NCBI RefSeq assembly: GCF_947496485.1
Contig: NZ_CANMCZ010000001.1
Location: forward strand, 181,596-245,595
Source of the DNA: an uncultured Winogradskyella sp.
Lineage (GTDB): Bacteria; Bacteroidota; Bacteroidia; Flavobacteriales; Flavobacteriaceae
DNA: 64,000 nt
Direction of reading: 5' to 3'
Part shown: one piece after another, positions 16,987 through 26,351 of the stretch
Layout: the number at the start of each line of letters is the position of its first letter
Position numbering within the stretch: position 1 is the first letter of the stretch
Program-made: the position numbers and the translations under genes
Notes under the pieces: model-generated
The model's input: the letters and a program-made list of their open reading frames with translations, nothing else
What the model was told of the DNA's origin: nothing
Database searches by the model: none

Positions 16987-17759
16987 AACACTTATACTTT
17001 TTATTAATCTTCACACTTTTACTAAACTGCAATTCTGAAAAAGAGAAAGAGATAACTATAGATTCCGAAAATTCTTATGAAATCGGACAAACTGTTGCTG
17101 TCACTGTTCCTAAGGAATTCCCAAAACTAGAACCCAACCGCTACAATGTTGCCTTTTTAATTATGGATGGCACATATAATACAGAACTCACAGCACCTTA
17201 CGATATTTTTCAGCATACCATTTTTAGAGACAGTATAAAAGCCATGAATGTATTTACAGTTGCAAATACAGATACTCCAATTACAACTTTTGAAGGTATG
17301 CGCTTATTACCAGATTATAATTATGTGACTGATTCACTACCAAAAATTGACATCCTTGTTGTACCAAGTGCAGAACACCACTTAGATACAGATTTAGAAG
17401 ATGATGTAATGTTAGACTTTGTTAGAAAAGTTGATAAAGAAGCACAATTTATAACCTCACACTGTGATGGAGCCTTTGTACTCGCTAAAGCAGGTCTTTT
17501 AGATAATGTAGTTTCTACAACCTTTCCAAGCGATATTGATAAAATGAGAGACAGGTTTCCGAATTTAGATATTAGAAAAGAGGTACTTTTTGTGCATGAC
17601 GGCAAATATATTACCTCAGCTGGTGGTGCTAAATCTTTTGAAGCTGCTCTATATCTAAGCGAATATCTTTACGGAAAAACAATCGCTCAATCTTTAGCTG
17701 GTGGTTTAGTTATAGATTGGGATTTAGAAGAAGTCCCTCATTTAATTATAAGAGAGTAA
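16983..17759 (+). CDS. DJ-1/PfpI family lipoprotein
   Basis: The 258-residue protein starts with a lipoprotein signal (MKHLYFLLIFTLLLNC, cysteine 16), unusual for a DJ-1/PfpI protein, most of which are cytosolic. The family core follows: VAFLIMDGTYNTELTAPYDI, DILVVPSAEHH, and the nucleophile elbow ITSHCDGAFVLAKAGLL with cysteine 161. The GARTFASE-like GGLVIDWD end matches AraC-less transcription-regulator-type DJ-1 proteins. It may be a glyoxalase, deglycase or chaperone at the envelope. It is coupled to ypdA by a four-base overlap and converges on the Lrp gene. Confidence 0.85.
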   Translation: MKHLYFLLIFTLLLNCNSEKEKEITIDSENSYEIGQTVAVTVPKEFPKLEPNRYNVAFLIMDGTYNTELTAPYDIFQHTIFRDSIKAMNVFTVANTDTPITTFEGMRLLPDYNYVTDSLPKIDILVVPSAEHHLDTDLEDDVMLDFVRKVDKEAQFITSHCDGAFVLAKAGLLDNVVSTTFPSDIDKMRDRFPNLDIRKEVLFVHDGKYITSAGGAKSFEAALYLSEYLYGKTIAQSLAGGLVIDWDLEEVPHLIIRE

Positions 17760-17760
17760 T

Positions 17761-18204
17761 CTACTTTAAAGGTTTTACTTCACTATGCTTAATAACTTGT
17801 GATAATACAATTTGGGTTTTAGTTTCACCATAACTAATTAATTGATCGATAAAAGTCTCTAAATGCTTTTGATTTTTTAACACGACTTCCATGACTATAT
17901 TTTCGTTGCCTGTAATTCGGTAACAATTTATAACCTCATCATAAGTCTTTACTTTTTCCAAAAAGGGCTTTAACATACCCATGAAAGCTCGCAACGTAAT
18001 TAATGCTTTTAACTGATAACCTACTTCAAAAGGTGATACTAAGGTGGTATAAGCTTGGATAATTTCTGCATCCTCCATCTTCTTAATACGCTCACTTACA
18101 GCTGGTGAGCTTATACCAACACGTTTTCCAATCTCTACATTAGACATTCGAGAATTCTCTTGAAGGCACTTTAAAATCTTCCAATTGAGACTATCTATAC
18201 TCAT
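17761..18204 (-). CDS. Lrp/AsnC family transcriptional regulator
   Basis: The 147-residue regulator has an N-terminal winged helix-turn-helix (NSRMSNVEIGKRVGISSPAVSERIKKME, spanning residues 16-43 in two blocks) and a C-terminal RAM/ligand-binding domain (residues 60-140) with the NCYRITGNENIVMEV segment. Such proteins sense amino acids. It converges on the DJ-1 gene and is divergent from the 18321 gene. A perfect -7 box is found upstream. Confidence 0.9.
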   Translation of the reverse strand: MSIDSLNWKILKCLQENSRMSNVEIGKRVGISSPAVSERIKKMEDAEIIQAYTTLVSPFEVGYQLKALITLRAFMGMLKPFLEKVKTYDEVINCYRITGNENIVMEVVLKNQKHLETFIDQLISYGETKTQIVLSQVIKHSEVKPLK

Positions 18205-18241
18205 TTAAATAAATTAGGTAATAATAATATAAATATTAAAG

Positions 18242-18249
18242 CAAATATA
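18242..18249 (-). promoter_or_regulatory. -7 box TATATTTG for the Lrp gene
   Basis: The minus strand reads TATATTTG, a perfect TAnnTTTG match, 37 bases before the start codon at 18204. Confidence 0.5.
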
Positions 18250-18320
18250 CATATTTACTTTAATATTTAAAGTTAGATATCGATTCTAGTGTGTAATTTC
18301 GTGTACATTGCTATTGAAAA

Positions 18321-18716
18321 ATGAATTACAACCTACCATCGCATTTATCTGATCTGCCTATTTATAAAAAGGCAATGGATATTATTATGCTTTCCCGAAA
18401 CATCTCAACGTATTTAAATCATGATTTATCTTATTTAAATGAAGATGGTACTGAGGATAATGATATTTATTTTTCTGGAGACATCGTACAACAATCTACT
18501 AATCTTGCTCCTGAAATAATTAATGCTGAGCGTGAACGTTATTCTGAAAAAAAACATCAACATCTAGAGAGTTTAGAACGTTTAACCACAAAATTATATA
18601 GCAACTGTAGAAGATTAGAACGCTCTAGCAGTAATGGAAGAGACTACTTACCTATTCTTAGAGGTGAACTCAAAAAATTTAGAAAACTGCAACGTAATTG
18701 GATGATGACTTTGTAA
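18321..18716 (+). CDS. Helical protein of unknown function, possibly four-helix-bundle type
   Basis: I do not recognise this 131-residue cytosolic protein with certainty. It is almost wholly helical by composition, with LPIYKKAMDIIMLSRNISTYL at residues 12-32 and an arginine/leucine-rich helix near the end (LKKFRKLQRNWMMTL). The first helix resembles that of the S23/Avd-like four-helix-bundle proteins, but no reverse transcriptase or variable-repeat gene is nearby, so that link is weak. It stands alone between the Lrp gene (divergent) and the helicase-like gene (convergent). Confidence 0.6.
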   Translation: MNYNLPSHLSDLPIYKKAMDIIMLSRNISTYLNHDLSYLNEDGTEDNDIYFSGDIVQQSTNLAPEIINAERERYSEKKHQHLESLERLTTKLYSNCRRLERSSSNGRDYLPILRGELKKFRKLQRNWMMTL

Positions 18717-18720
18717 GCGT

Positions 18721-19335
18721 TTATTTATCCTGAACAAGGTATGCGTTACTCATAAATGAATTTTGATAATTCTTTATTTTAGAATTTAGCTCATCAGCAA
18801 CTATTACAAACTGACATTTATTAAGACTTTCTGATAAACGCAAAATATGATTATAGGCATTATTACGACCAAGATAATCAGCATCTTCAATGGCGAATAA
18901 CTGTATTTCACCCAAATGAATGCCATTTAAAAAATAAAGCTTACTTAATCGTGCAGGAGTTGCAATAACGATATCTTGACCTGGATAAATTTCTGTTTTC
19001 TGCTTTTCAATGTCATACTCATCATAGAGAGCGTAGAGTCGCAAATCCGTATTCTTAGTAAATCTTTCAAATTCACCTTTTAAAGCTAATGCCTCTTGCT
19101 TGTCTTTTACTACGATTATAGCTCGTGGAGAATCTTCAAAAGCTTCAGCTTTTAACTTATGTATTGCAGCAATGATAAGTGCGGTTGTTTTTCCACTTCC
19201 TTTTGGTGCAATTACGTAAGCGTCAGCACCTCCTTTTAGTTTTGGAAGTACTTTCTTTTGAAAAGCGTTTGAGGTTTCGAAACCTACATGTTCTAACGAT
19301 TCTTTTAATAATGGGTGTAGTTTTTTGAATGACAT
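18721..19335 (-). CDS. DEAD-like helicase, single RecA domain only
   Basis: The start is the ATG at 19335 (the preceding codon is TTG). The 204-residue protein covers only the first RecA-like domain of a DEAD-box RNA helicase: a Q-motif-like FETSNAFQKKVLP, Walker A APKGSGKT near residue 47, IVIATPARL (motif Ib-like), and motif II changed from DEAD to EDAD in FAIEDADYLG. The second domain with motifs IV-VI is absent, and no frame continues it downstream. It may be a degenerate helicase or an ATP-binding regulator. It begins three bases after the icmF stop, so it is co-transcribed with icmF. Confidence 0.75.
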   Translation of the reverse strand: MSFKKLHPLLKESLEHVGFETSNAFQKKVLPKLKGGADAYVIAPKGSGKTTALIIAAIHKLKAEAFEDSPRAIIVVKDKQEALALKGEFERFTKNTDLRLYALYDEYDIEKQKTEIYPGQDIVIATPARLSKLYFLNGIHLGEIQLFAIEDADYLGRNNAYNHILRLSESLNKCQFVIVADELNSKIKNYQNSFMSNAYLVQDK

Positions 19336-19338
19336 CAA

Positions 19339-22300
19339 TTACATATTACGTCTATATTGTCCACCAACCTCAAATAAAGCTGAAGTAATCTGACCTAAAG
19401 AACACACTTTACAAACTTCCATTAAGGCTTCAAAGATATTTTCGTTATTAACTGCTTTTTGCTGTAAATCTTTCAATAAAGTATCAGTATCATTTGCACT
19501 ATGAAGATTTTCTAAAATCTTAATTTGAAATTGTTTTTCTTCTTCAGTGGCCCTAATCACTTCTTTCGGAATTACAGTTGGCGAACCTTTACTGCTCAAA
19601 AATGTATTGACCCCAATAATTGGAAATTGTCCGTTGTGCTTCAACGTTTCATAATACAAGCTCTCTTCCTGAATTTTAGAACGCTGGTACATGGTTTCCA
19701 TTGCACCTAAAACGCCACCACGCTCAGTAATTCTATCAAATTCGAGTAAAACAGCTTCTTCTACTAGATCGGTTAATTCTTCTATAATGAATGAGCCCTG
19801 GATTGGATTTTCATTTTTAGCTAAACCTAATTCTTTATTAATAATTAATTGAATTGCCATTGCTCTGCGTACAGATTCTTCTGTAGGAGTTGTAATGGCT
19901 TCATCATAGGCATTTGTATGTAACGAGTTACAATTATCATAAATAGCATATAAGGCTTGTAACGTTGTACGAATGTCATTAAAATCAATTTCTTGCGCAT
20001 GTAAACTACGTCCAGAAGTTTGAATGTGATATTTCAACATTTGTGCTCTTGGATTTGCTCCATATTTATGCTTTAAAGCTTTTGCCCAAATCTTACGAGC
20101 TACACGGCCTATAACAGCATATTCCGGATCGATTCCATTCGAAAAGAAGAACGATAAGTTTGGACCAAACTTATTAATATCCATGCCTCTACTTAAGTAA
20201 TATTCCACATAAGTAAATCCGTTTGACAAAGTCAATGCCAATTGCGTAATTGGGTTGGCACCAGCTTCTGCGATATGATAACCAGAAATTGAAACTGAAT
20301 AGAAATTACGAACATTATTCTCTATAAAATATTCTTGTACATCACCCATTAAACGCAACGCAAATTCAGTTGAAAAAATACAAGTGTTCTGAGCTTGATC
20401 TTCTTTTAAAATATCGGCCTGTACTGTTCCTCTAACTTGAGCGATGGTTTTTGTTTTTATCTCTAAATAGACATCAGCTGGCAATACTTGATCACCAGTA
20501 ACACCTAACAGCATTAAACCTAAACCATTATTGCCCTCTGGTAAATCGCCATTATATGTTGGCCGCTCTTTTCCTTTATACAGTTTCGCGATTTTTGTTT
20601 CTACTTCTTTTTCTAAACCATTTTCCTTAATGTATACTTCACATTGTTGGTCGATAGCAGCATTCATAAAAAAACCTAACAGCATTGGTGCAGGGCCATT
20701 AATAGTCATACTTACCGATGTCATTACGTTTGCCAAATCGAAACCAGAATAGAGTTTTTTAGCATCATCTAAACAACAAATAGATACACCTGCATTTCCG
20801 ATTTTGCCATAAATATCTGGTCTTAAATCTGGATCATTGCCATAAAGCGTTACACTATCAAAAGCAGTAGATAAACGCTTAGCTGGTAATCCCATACTTA
20901 CGTAATGGAATCTTTTATTAGTTCTCTCTGGTCCACCTTCACCTGCAAACATTCTCGCAGGATCTTCACCTGTTCTTTTAAAAGGATATAATCCTGAAGT
21001 ATATGGAAATTCACCTGGTACATTTTCTTGCAAACACCATTTTAAAATATCTCCCCAAGCTTGATACTTTGGCAAAGCTACTTTTGGTATTTGAGTATGC
21101 GATAATGACTCTGTATGTGTTTCTATTTTTATTTCCTTATCTCTTACTTTAAAAGAATAGATAGGGTTTTTGTATTTATTAACTTTCTCATCCCAACCAG
21201 TAATTACTTCCCAATTATATGGGTCTAAGTTTAGTTTAACACGATCAAATTCTCCAACAAGAAGTTTTATAAAGTCTTTGTTTTCAGGATTACTCGAACT
21301 GATAGAATTAGAATCTATTCCTGCTTTGTCTAATTCTGGAGTAGATTCTAAAACAGATTCTAAAGTTTTAAATATTCCATAGAGTTTTTGAGCAACCTCA
21401 ACTTGTTCATTTGCCTTCTTATCGTAAGCACGGTTACTTTCTGCGATTTCAGATAAATAACGTGTCCTACTTGGCGGAATAACAAAAATCTTCTCACTCA
21501 TCTCTTTTGAAATTTCGAAAGTAGATTTTAGTTCTGAATCTGCTTTCTCCACCAATTTATCCATAATGGCTTTGTAAAGCGTATTCATTCCTGGATCGTT
21601 AAATTGTGAAGCTATGGTTCCATAAACTGGTAAATCATCTTGGTGAACATCCCAAAGATTATTGTTACGCATATACTGTTTCTTAACATCACGTAAAGCA
21701 TCTAAAGAGCCACGTTTATCAAACTTGTTTATCGCTACCAAATCAGCAAAATCTAGCATATCTATTTTTTCTAACTGTGTAGCAGCACCAAATTCTGGTG
21801 TCATTACATATAAAGCAACATCACTGTGTTCCATTATCTCAGTATCAGATTGCCCAATACCAGAAGTCTCAAGAATAATTAAATCGTACTCTGCTGCTTT
21901 TAAAACTTCAATAGCTTCATTCACGTATTTAGACAAGGCTAAATTAGATTGACGTGTTGCCAAACTACGCATATATACTCTTGGTGAGTTTATAGCATTC
22001 ATTCTAATCCTGTCACCTAATAATGCACCACCTGTTTTACGTTTAGATGGATCAACTGAAATAAGTCCAATTGTCTTTTCAGGAAAATCAATAAGAAAGC
22101 GTCTTACTAACTCATCTACCAAAGAGGATTTACCTGCACCACCAGTTCCTGTAATTCCTAAAACTGCCGTTGTAGATGTTTTATTCTTTTCGTGAATAGT
22201 ATTTAATGCTTCTTTTGCAACTTCAGGAAAATTCTCAGCCGCTGAAATTACTCTTGCAATTGCTTTAGGATTTTTCTCATGTAATATTTTTACTTCACCA

Positions 22301-22755
22301 TTAAGAACATCACCTATTGCATAATCTGATTGCTGCACTAAATCATTAATCATGCCTTGAAGTCCTAGCTCCCTTCCATCGTCTGGTGAATAAATTCTGG
22401 TGATTCCATAATCCATTAAATCCTTAATCTCTTCAGGAAGAATAACTCCTCCTCCACCACCAAAGATTTTAATATGACCAGCCCCTTTTTCTTTGAGTAA
22501 ATCAAACATATACTTAAAGTACTCATTATGTCCTCCTTGATAAGACGTCATAGCGATAGCATTAGCATCTTCTTGAATGGCCGTATTAACTACTTCTTCT
22601 ACACTTCTATCATGACCTAAATGAATAACCTCCACTCCGGTAGATTGGATAATACGACGCATAATATTAATGGCAGCATCATGTCCATCAAAGAGGGATG
22701 CAGCAGTTACAATACGTACTTTATATTTTGGCTTATAAGGTGCAACTTGTTTCAT
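19339..22755 (-). CDS. icmF: Fused isobutyryl-CoA mutase IcmF (B12-binding, G-protein chaperone, mutase)
   Basis: This 1138-residue protein joins three modules. An adenosylcobalamin-binding domain with DGHD at residues 23-26 comes first. A MeaB-type GTPase chaperone with Walker A GTGGAGKS at 203-210 and base-specificity motif NKFD near 343 follows. The catalytic TIM-barrel mutase domain runs from about residue 570 onward. The [10 protein letters not shown] segment near residue 590, with Phe after Pro, and the [21 protein letters not shown] block are IcmF-like rather than methylmalonyl-CoA mutase-like. It interconverts isobutyryl-CoA and butyryl-CoA (or pivalyl/isovaleryl-type pairs) for branched-chain carbon metabolism. 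It has a perfect -7 box upstream and carries the single-domain helicase gene behind it. Confidence 0.93.
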   Translation of the reverse strand: MKQVAPYKPKYKVRIVTAASLFDGHDAAINIMRRIIQSTGVEVIHLGHDRSVEEVVNTAIQEDANAIAMTSYQGGHNEYFKYMFDLLKEKGAGHIKIFGGGGGVILPEEIKDLMDYGITRIYSPDDGRELGLQGMINDLVQQSDYAIGDVLNGEVKILHEKNPKAIARVISAAENFPEVAKEALNTIHEKNKTSTTAVLGITGTGGAGKSSLVDELVRRFLIDFPEKTIGLISVDPSKRKTGGALLGDRIRMNAINSPRVYMRSLATRQSNLALSKYVNEAIEVLKAAEYDLIILETSGIGQSDTEIMEHSDVALYVMTPEFGAATQLEKIDMLDFADLVAINKFDKRGSLDALRDVKKQYMRNNNLWDVHQDDLPVYGTIASQFNDPGMNTLYKAIMDKLVEKADSELKSTFEISKEMSEKIFVIPPSRTRYLSEIAESNRAYDKKANEQVEVAQKLYGIFKTLESVLESTPELDKAGIDSNSISSSNPENKDFIKLLVGEFDRVKLNLDPYNWEVITGWDEKVNKYKNPIYSFKVRDKEIKIETHTESLSHTQIPKVALPKYQAWGDILKWCLQENVPGEFPYTSGLYPFKRTGEDPARMFAGEGGPERTNKRFHYVSMGLPAKRLSTAFDSVTLYGNDPDLRPDIYGKIGNAGVSICCLDDAKKLYSGFDLANVMTSVSMTINGPAPMLLGFFMNAAIDQQCEVYIKENGLEKEVETKIAKLYKGKERPTYNGDLPEGNNGLGLMLLGVTGDQVLPADVYLEIKTKTIAQVRGTVQADILKEDQAQNTCIFSTEFALRLMGDVQEYFIENNVRNFYSVSISGYHIAEAGANPITQLALTLSNGFTYVEYYLSRGMDINKFGPNLSFFFSNGIDPEYAVIGRVARKIWAKALKHKYGANPRAQMLKYHIQTSGRSLHAQEIDFNDIRTTLQALYAIYDNCNSLHTNAYDEAITTPTEESVRRAMAIQLIINKELGLAKNENPIQGSFIIEELTDLVEEAVLLEFDRITERGGVLGAMETMYQRSKIQEESLYYETLKHNGQFPIIGVNTFLSSKGSPTVIPKEVIRATEEEKQFQIKILENLHSANDTDTLLKDLQQKAVNNENIFEALMEVCKVCSLGQITSALFEVGGQYRRNM

Positions 22756-22782
22756 TCTTAAAAATCTTGCTTATTTAAGGGA

Positions 22783-22790
22783 CAAATTTA
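22783..22790 (-). promoter_or_regulatory. -7 box TAAATTTG for icmF
   Basis: The minus strand reads TAAATTTG, a perfect TAnnTTTG match, 27 bases before the icmF ATG. No cobalamin riboswitch-like structure fits in the remaining intergenic space. Confidence 0.5.
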
Positions 22791-22900
22791 CGGAATATTC
22801 AAAAAAATTAAGCAATAATCATTAATTATCTAAAACTTTCAAAATGTCTATATAGCTTAGTATTTTATTTAATTTTAACAGTTCATACAAGTTCAGTTTT

Positions 22901-23752
22901 ATGAGTAAAATCACACTATTAATTCATTGTAAGGACCAACCAAATATTATTGCTTCGGTCACTAACTTTATAGCTAATAATAAAGGAAATATTGTATACA
23001 TAGACCAACATGTAGATAGAGAACAAAATATCTTTTTTATGCGGTTGGAATGTGAATTTGATTCAATTTCATTTTCCATCGAAAATTTCAAAAATAAATT
23101 CAGCACTACTTTAGCTGATACTTTTGAATTAAAATGGAAAATCTATGCTGAAAAGAAACCAAAAATGGCATTGTTTGTTTCTAAATATGATCATTGTTTA
23201 TATGATATATTAGGACGCTACAACTCAGGTGAATTATTTCTCGAAATTCCCTTTATATTAAGCAATCATCTCGATTTAAAACCTATTGCAGACAGTTTTG
23301 AAATCCCGTTTTATCATATTCCTATTTCCAGAAATACAAAAGCAGAAGCAGAAAAGGAGCAATTAAAACTGTTAGAATCGCATGGCATAGATTTTATAGT
23401 ATTAGCAAGATATATGCAAATAGTTTCTGGAACCTTAATTGATAAATATCCTAACAAAATAATTAATATTCATCATTCTTTTTTACCTGCTTTCGTTGGA
23501 GCAAAACCTTATCATTCAGCTTTTAAACGCGGAGTTAAAATTATTGGTTCAACAAGCCATTATATTACAGAAGAGCTAGATGCAGGACCAATAATTGAAC
23601 AAGATATTGCTCATGTATCACATACACATTCCATTAAAGATTTAATTGCAAAAGGACGCGATTTAGAGAAAATAGTACTATCAAATGCTATAAAGCTTCA
23701 TGTAAATAGAAAAGTGATGGTATATAATAATAAGACCGTCATATTCTCTTAG
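22901..23752 (+). CDS. purU: Formyltetrahydrofolate deformylase (PurU)
   Basis: This 283-residue enzyme hydrolyses 10-formyltetrahydrofolate to tetrahydrofolate and formate, balancing the one-carbon pool and supplying formate for purine synthesis. An N-terminal ACT domain (residues 3-80, KITLLIHCKDQPNIIASVTN) is followed by a formyltransferase-fold domain with NIHHSFLPAFVGAKPYHSAF. The later HYITEELDAGPIIEQD holds the catalytic aspartate region. The ACT domain distinguishes it from PurN and Fmt. It is a single gene, divergent from icmF. Confidence 0.94.
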   Translation: MSKITLLIHCKDQPNIIASVTNFIANNKGNIVYIDQHVDREQNIFFMRLECEFDSISFSIENFKNKFSTTLADTFELKWKIYAEKKPKMALFVSKYDHCLYDILGRYNSGELFLEIPFILSNHLDLKPIADSFEIPFYHIPISRNTKAEAEKEQLKLLESHGIDFIVLARYMQIVSGTLIDKYPNKIINIHHSFLPAFVGAKPYHSAFKRGVKIIGSTSHYITEELDAGPIIEQDIAHVSHTHSIKDLIAKGRDLEKIVLSNAIKLHVNRKVMVYNNKTVIFS

Positions 23753-24000
23753 TTGAAACAAAAAATTATACGTTTTAATCAAAAATTATGTTAAATTTTT
23801 ATTAATTTTTTATATATTTAACATTCCAATAATATTTAATTCAAACAAAGTCGATTTTTATTATTGTTCTACACTTTAACTTTACTTCCTAACTAGAAGT
23901 TAATAGTGACTCTTGCTAAACATTGTGTGTCTAAACCTATACGTGGGATTTTTAATCTTGCGTTATATTTTAATAACCATTAACTAATTATTTAATTCTT

Positions 24001-25101
24001 ATGAAACAAAAACTATTATTATTAGTCTGCTTTATTGCTGGGATCGGATTTTCTCAAGCACAAGACTTACCAACGAATCCAGCACCTGGAAAATGTTATG
24101 TAAAGTGTATTACAAAGGATGAGTTTAAAGATGTTGAAGAAACTATTCAAACAAGTCCTGCTTATACTACTTTAAAAGTTGTTCCTGCTACTTACAAGAC
24201 TGTTGAAGAAAGAGTCTTAGTTAAAGAAGCTTCTAAAAAGTTTGTTTATGTACCTGCAACATACGAAACAGTTGAAGTTTCTTATGTAAAACAAGCAAGT
24301 CGTAATGACTTAAAAGTTGTACCTGCTTCATTTGGAAGTGATTCTAGAACTTTTGAAATCTATCCTCAAACTTCAGGATGGGAATACAAAGTATTGGAGG
24401 ATTGTCCTTCTGTAAATAAGGACGATTGTGTTGCCGCTTGTTTTGTTGAGTATCCTGCACAATCTACAAGTGTAACATATACAACTTTAGCAAGTGATGC
24501 AAGTACTAACTCTTCTCCAGTGCCAGAACAAACTGCAACTTACAAGAAAAGAGTTATAAAAACTCCTGCAAGAATGGATGAAATTGAAATTCCTGCTGAG
24601 TATGCTACAATTAAGAAAAGAGTTGTAGATACACCTGCTTCTACAACAACTAATACTATAGCTGCACAATTTCAAACAGTTACAAGAACTGTATTAGAGA
24701 AAAAAGGTGGTATTACTACTTGGGAAGAAGTTGATTGTGAAGTATTAAATGCTACGCCAATTCCTGTATATTATGAATTAGGAAGCGCTAGATTAACTTC
24801 TGCATCTAAAAAAGTTATTGACGAGAGATTATTAACAATTTTAAATGATAAGCCTGTAAGTATTGAGATTATGTCTCATACAGACTCTAGAGGTAATGAT
24901 GACTTTAACCAGTCTTTATCTCAACAAAGAGCTAACTCTGTGGTTAACTATTTAGTATCTAAAGGTATCTCTAGAAGCAGATTATCTGCTAAAGGTTATG
25001 GTGAGACGCGTTTAGCCAATAGATGTGCTAACGGAGTTGATTGTTCAGAAAATCAGCATCAACAAAACAGACGTACTGAATTTAGAGTTTTAAGTAACTA
25101 A
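24001..25101 (+). CDS. OmpA-family outer-membrane protein with N-terminal PA-x-Y repeats
   Basis: The 366-residue protein has a signal peptide (residues 1-20) and ends in an OmpA/MotB peptidoglycan-binding domain (about 255-366; MSHTDSRGNDDFNQSLSQQR then RLSAKGYGETR). Between them lies an irregular repeat of the form 'vPAtYkTVeerVlvk' (VVPATYKTVEERVLVKEAS, YVPATYETVEVSYVKQAS, EIPAEYATIKKRVVDTPAS). It should link the outer membrane to peptidoglycan, with the repeat region exposed in the periplasm or outside. A 248-base upstream gap holds no other gene. A shared terminator follows at once. Confidence 0.85.
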   Translation: MKQKLLLLVCFIAGIGFSQAQDLPTNPAPGKCYVKCITKDEFKDVEETIQTSPAYTTLKVVPATYKTVEERVLVKEASKKFVYVPATYETVEVSYVKQASRNDLKVVPASFGSDSRTFEIYPQTSGWEYKVLEDCPSVNKDDCVAACFVEYPAQSTSVTYTTLASDASTNSSPVPEQTATYKKRVIKTPARMDEIEIPAEYATIKKRVVDTPASTTTNTIAAQFQTVTRTVLEKKGGITTWEEVDCEVLNATPIPVYYELGSARLTSASKKVIDERLLTILNDKPVSIEIMSHTDSRGNDDFNQSLSQQRANSVVNYLVSKGISRSRLSAKGYGETRLANRCANGVDCSENQHQQNRRTEFRVLSN

Positions 25102-25125
25102 GAATTTAGCCTTACGTTTTTAGAT

Positions 25126-25150
25126 AAAAAGCTCCTTTAAGGAGCTTTTT
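25126..25150. terminator. Shared terminator whose loop is a stop codon
   Basis: AAAAAGCTCCT and AGGAGCTTTTT pair perfectly over 11 bases around TTA. The TTA loop at 25137-25139 is the minus-strand TAA stop of the thioredoxin-DUF3738 gene, so the hairpin overlaps its last codons while also ending the OmpA transcript. Confidence 0.85.
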
Positions 25151-26267
25151 TTTGTATGTGATAAACAGGATAAGTTATTTTTTTCTTTTCTGCCTTTATG
25201 CCATAATTATCTTCTAAGTCAGTTTGCATTAACTGAAAGAACTTATAGTGGAAATCCCAATCATGCTTACCTAAGCTTACATCAGTCTCATCCGGTACAA
25301 TAACTGGCATATCGAGTACAAATGCCAACTGATAAGCAACATCCTTTAATGATACATTATCTGCTTGGATCTGAGAATCGCCGACTAAGTACTTAGCATT
25401 ATTTTTTCCCCAATCAATTTGATTTGTATCCCAAAATCTTGGAGTTTCTACATTAAACTTAATCCCTTCACCTTCAGCAAATTTTCGTTCTACACCTAAA
25501 TTCATTTTAGTAACAAGTTTGAAAGCAAGGTTTTCATTTGCATTGAGAGGTTTTTTAAAATAAATTTCATAATTAGTATCTAAACCTTCTTCTAAGACAA
25601 TCTGATTCTTATATATTTTGGCCAAATAACCAATAATCTGTTTTAATGAACCGGTCAATTTTAGGTAGTCTTCAGCATCTCCAATCGTTAAATCTTCTAC
25701 ATTATATGACAATGATTTTATTTCTAAACTTTCCGTTGGTACGTATTCTGAAATAGTATCTTCTTCAATTGAAACGACGTTGAAAAAAGAATTTAATGAG
25801 GCTTTAGAAGATTGCTGTCTCAAAAACTTTGAAACGATTTCTTTTTTTAAATCTGGCGCACCACCTTGCCAAAGTACTTTTCCATCAGCATTGAATAATA
25901 CTCCTTCTGGCAACACTCTTACGTTATAGTCTTTAAAAGTTTCTCCCTTATAATCTATTGCAATTGCTAAATCCGTAGGCTTCTTTTTGAGAAATTTCTC
26001 AACCCTTAATGGATTTTCTTCAGTAAGTGACACAATATATAAATCATTAGGAAATTGTTTTTGCAAAACACCTAGATGTTCTTTTGCAGTTATGCATGGT
26101 ACACACCATGTAGCCCAAAAGTCAACAAAAAACAATTTATTATTGTCGGATGAAGCAATTTTAGATTCTTGTAAGAATTCTGAAACCTTAATTTGCCCAA
26201 AACTATACGATGCAACTAATAAGCAAACTATAAGAGGTAAAAAGTGTTTCTTTTTTATACTGGTCAT
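25137..26267 (-). CDS. Exported thioredoxin-like protein fused to a DUF3738/TIGR03435-like domain
   Basis: The 376-residue protein has a signal peptide (residues 8-24) and a TlpA-like thioredoxin domain with the redox pair in WATWCVPC (Cys55, Cys58), so it should act as a periplasmic disulfide oxidoreductase. From about residue 190 two domains of another kind follow. The last, with VSLKDVAYQLAFVLDMPVIV near residue 305 and a closing HIQKKAP, fits the DUF3738 (TIGR03435) pattern of layered strands around an LA..L helix. The middle segment resembles a degenerate copy of it. The function of the fusion is unknown. Its final codons form part of the shared terminator. Confidence 0.75.
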   Translation of the reverse strand: MTSIKKKHFLPLIVCLLVASYSFGQIKVSEFLQESKIASSDNNKLFFVDFWATWCVPCITAKEHLGVLQKQFPNDLYIVSLTEENPLRVEKFLKKKPTDLAIAIDYKGETFKDYNVRVLPEGVLFNADGKVLWQGGAPDLKKEIVSKFLRQQSSKASLNSFFNVVSIEEDTISEYVPTESLEIKSLSYNVEDLTIGDAEDYLKLTGSLKQIIGYLAKIYKNQIVLEEGLDTNYEIYFKKPLNANENLAFKLVTKMNLGVERKFAEGEGIKFNVETPRFWDTNQIDWGKNNAKYLVGDSQIQADNVSLKDVAYQLAFVLDMPVIVPDETDVSLGKHDWDFHYKFFQLMQTDLEDNYGIKAEKKKITYPVYHIQKKAP

Positions 26268-26351
26268 AACGGATGATATCTTTATCTATGGATAATCAAA
26301 TACTGTGCTAAAAATAACAATTTATCTTCATTGTTCTTTAACTAACGTATT

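Noticed and set aside
18321..18716. Diversity-generating retroelement accessory protein (Avd)
   Set aside because: There is no reverse transcriptase, template repeat or variable repeat nearby, and similarity is limited to a generic helix.
19339..22755. Methylmalonyl-CoA mutase
   Set aside because: The one-chain B12-GTPase-mutase order and the YPFKR substrate segment match IcmF.
22756..22900. Cobalamin riboswitch before icmF
   Set aside because: The 145-base gap lacks a recognisable B12-box or multi-stem structure, and the promoter box is only 27 bases before the start.
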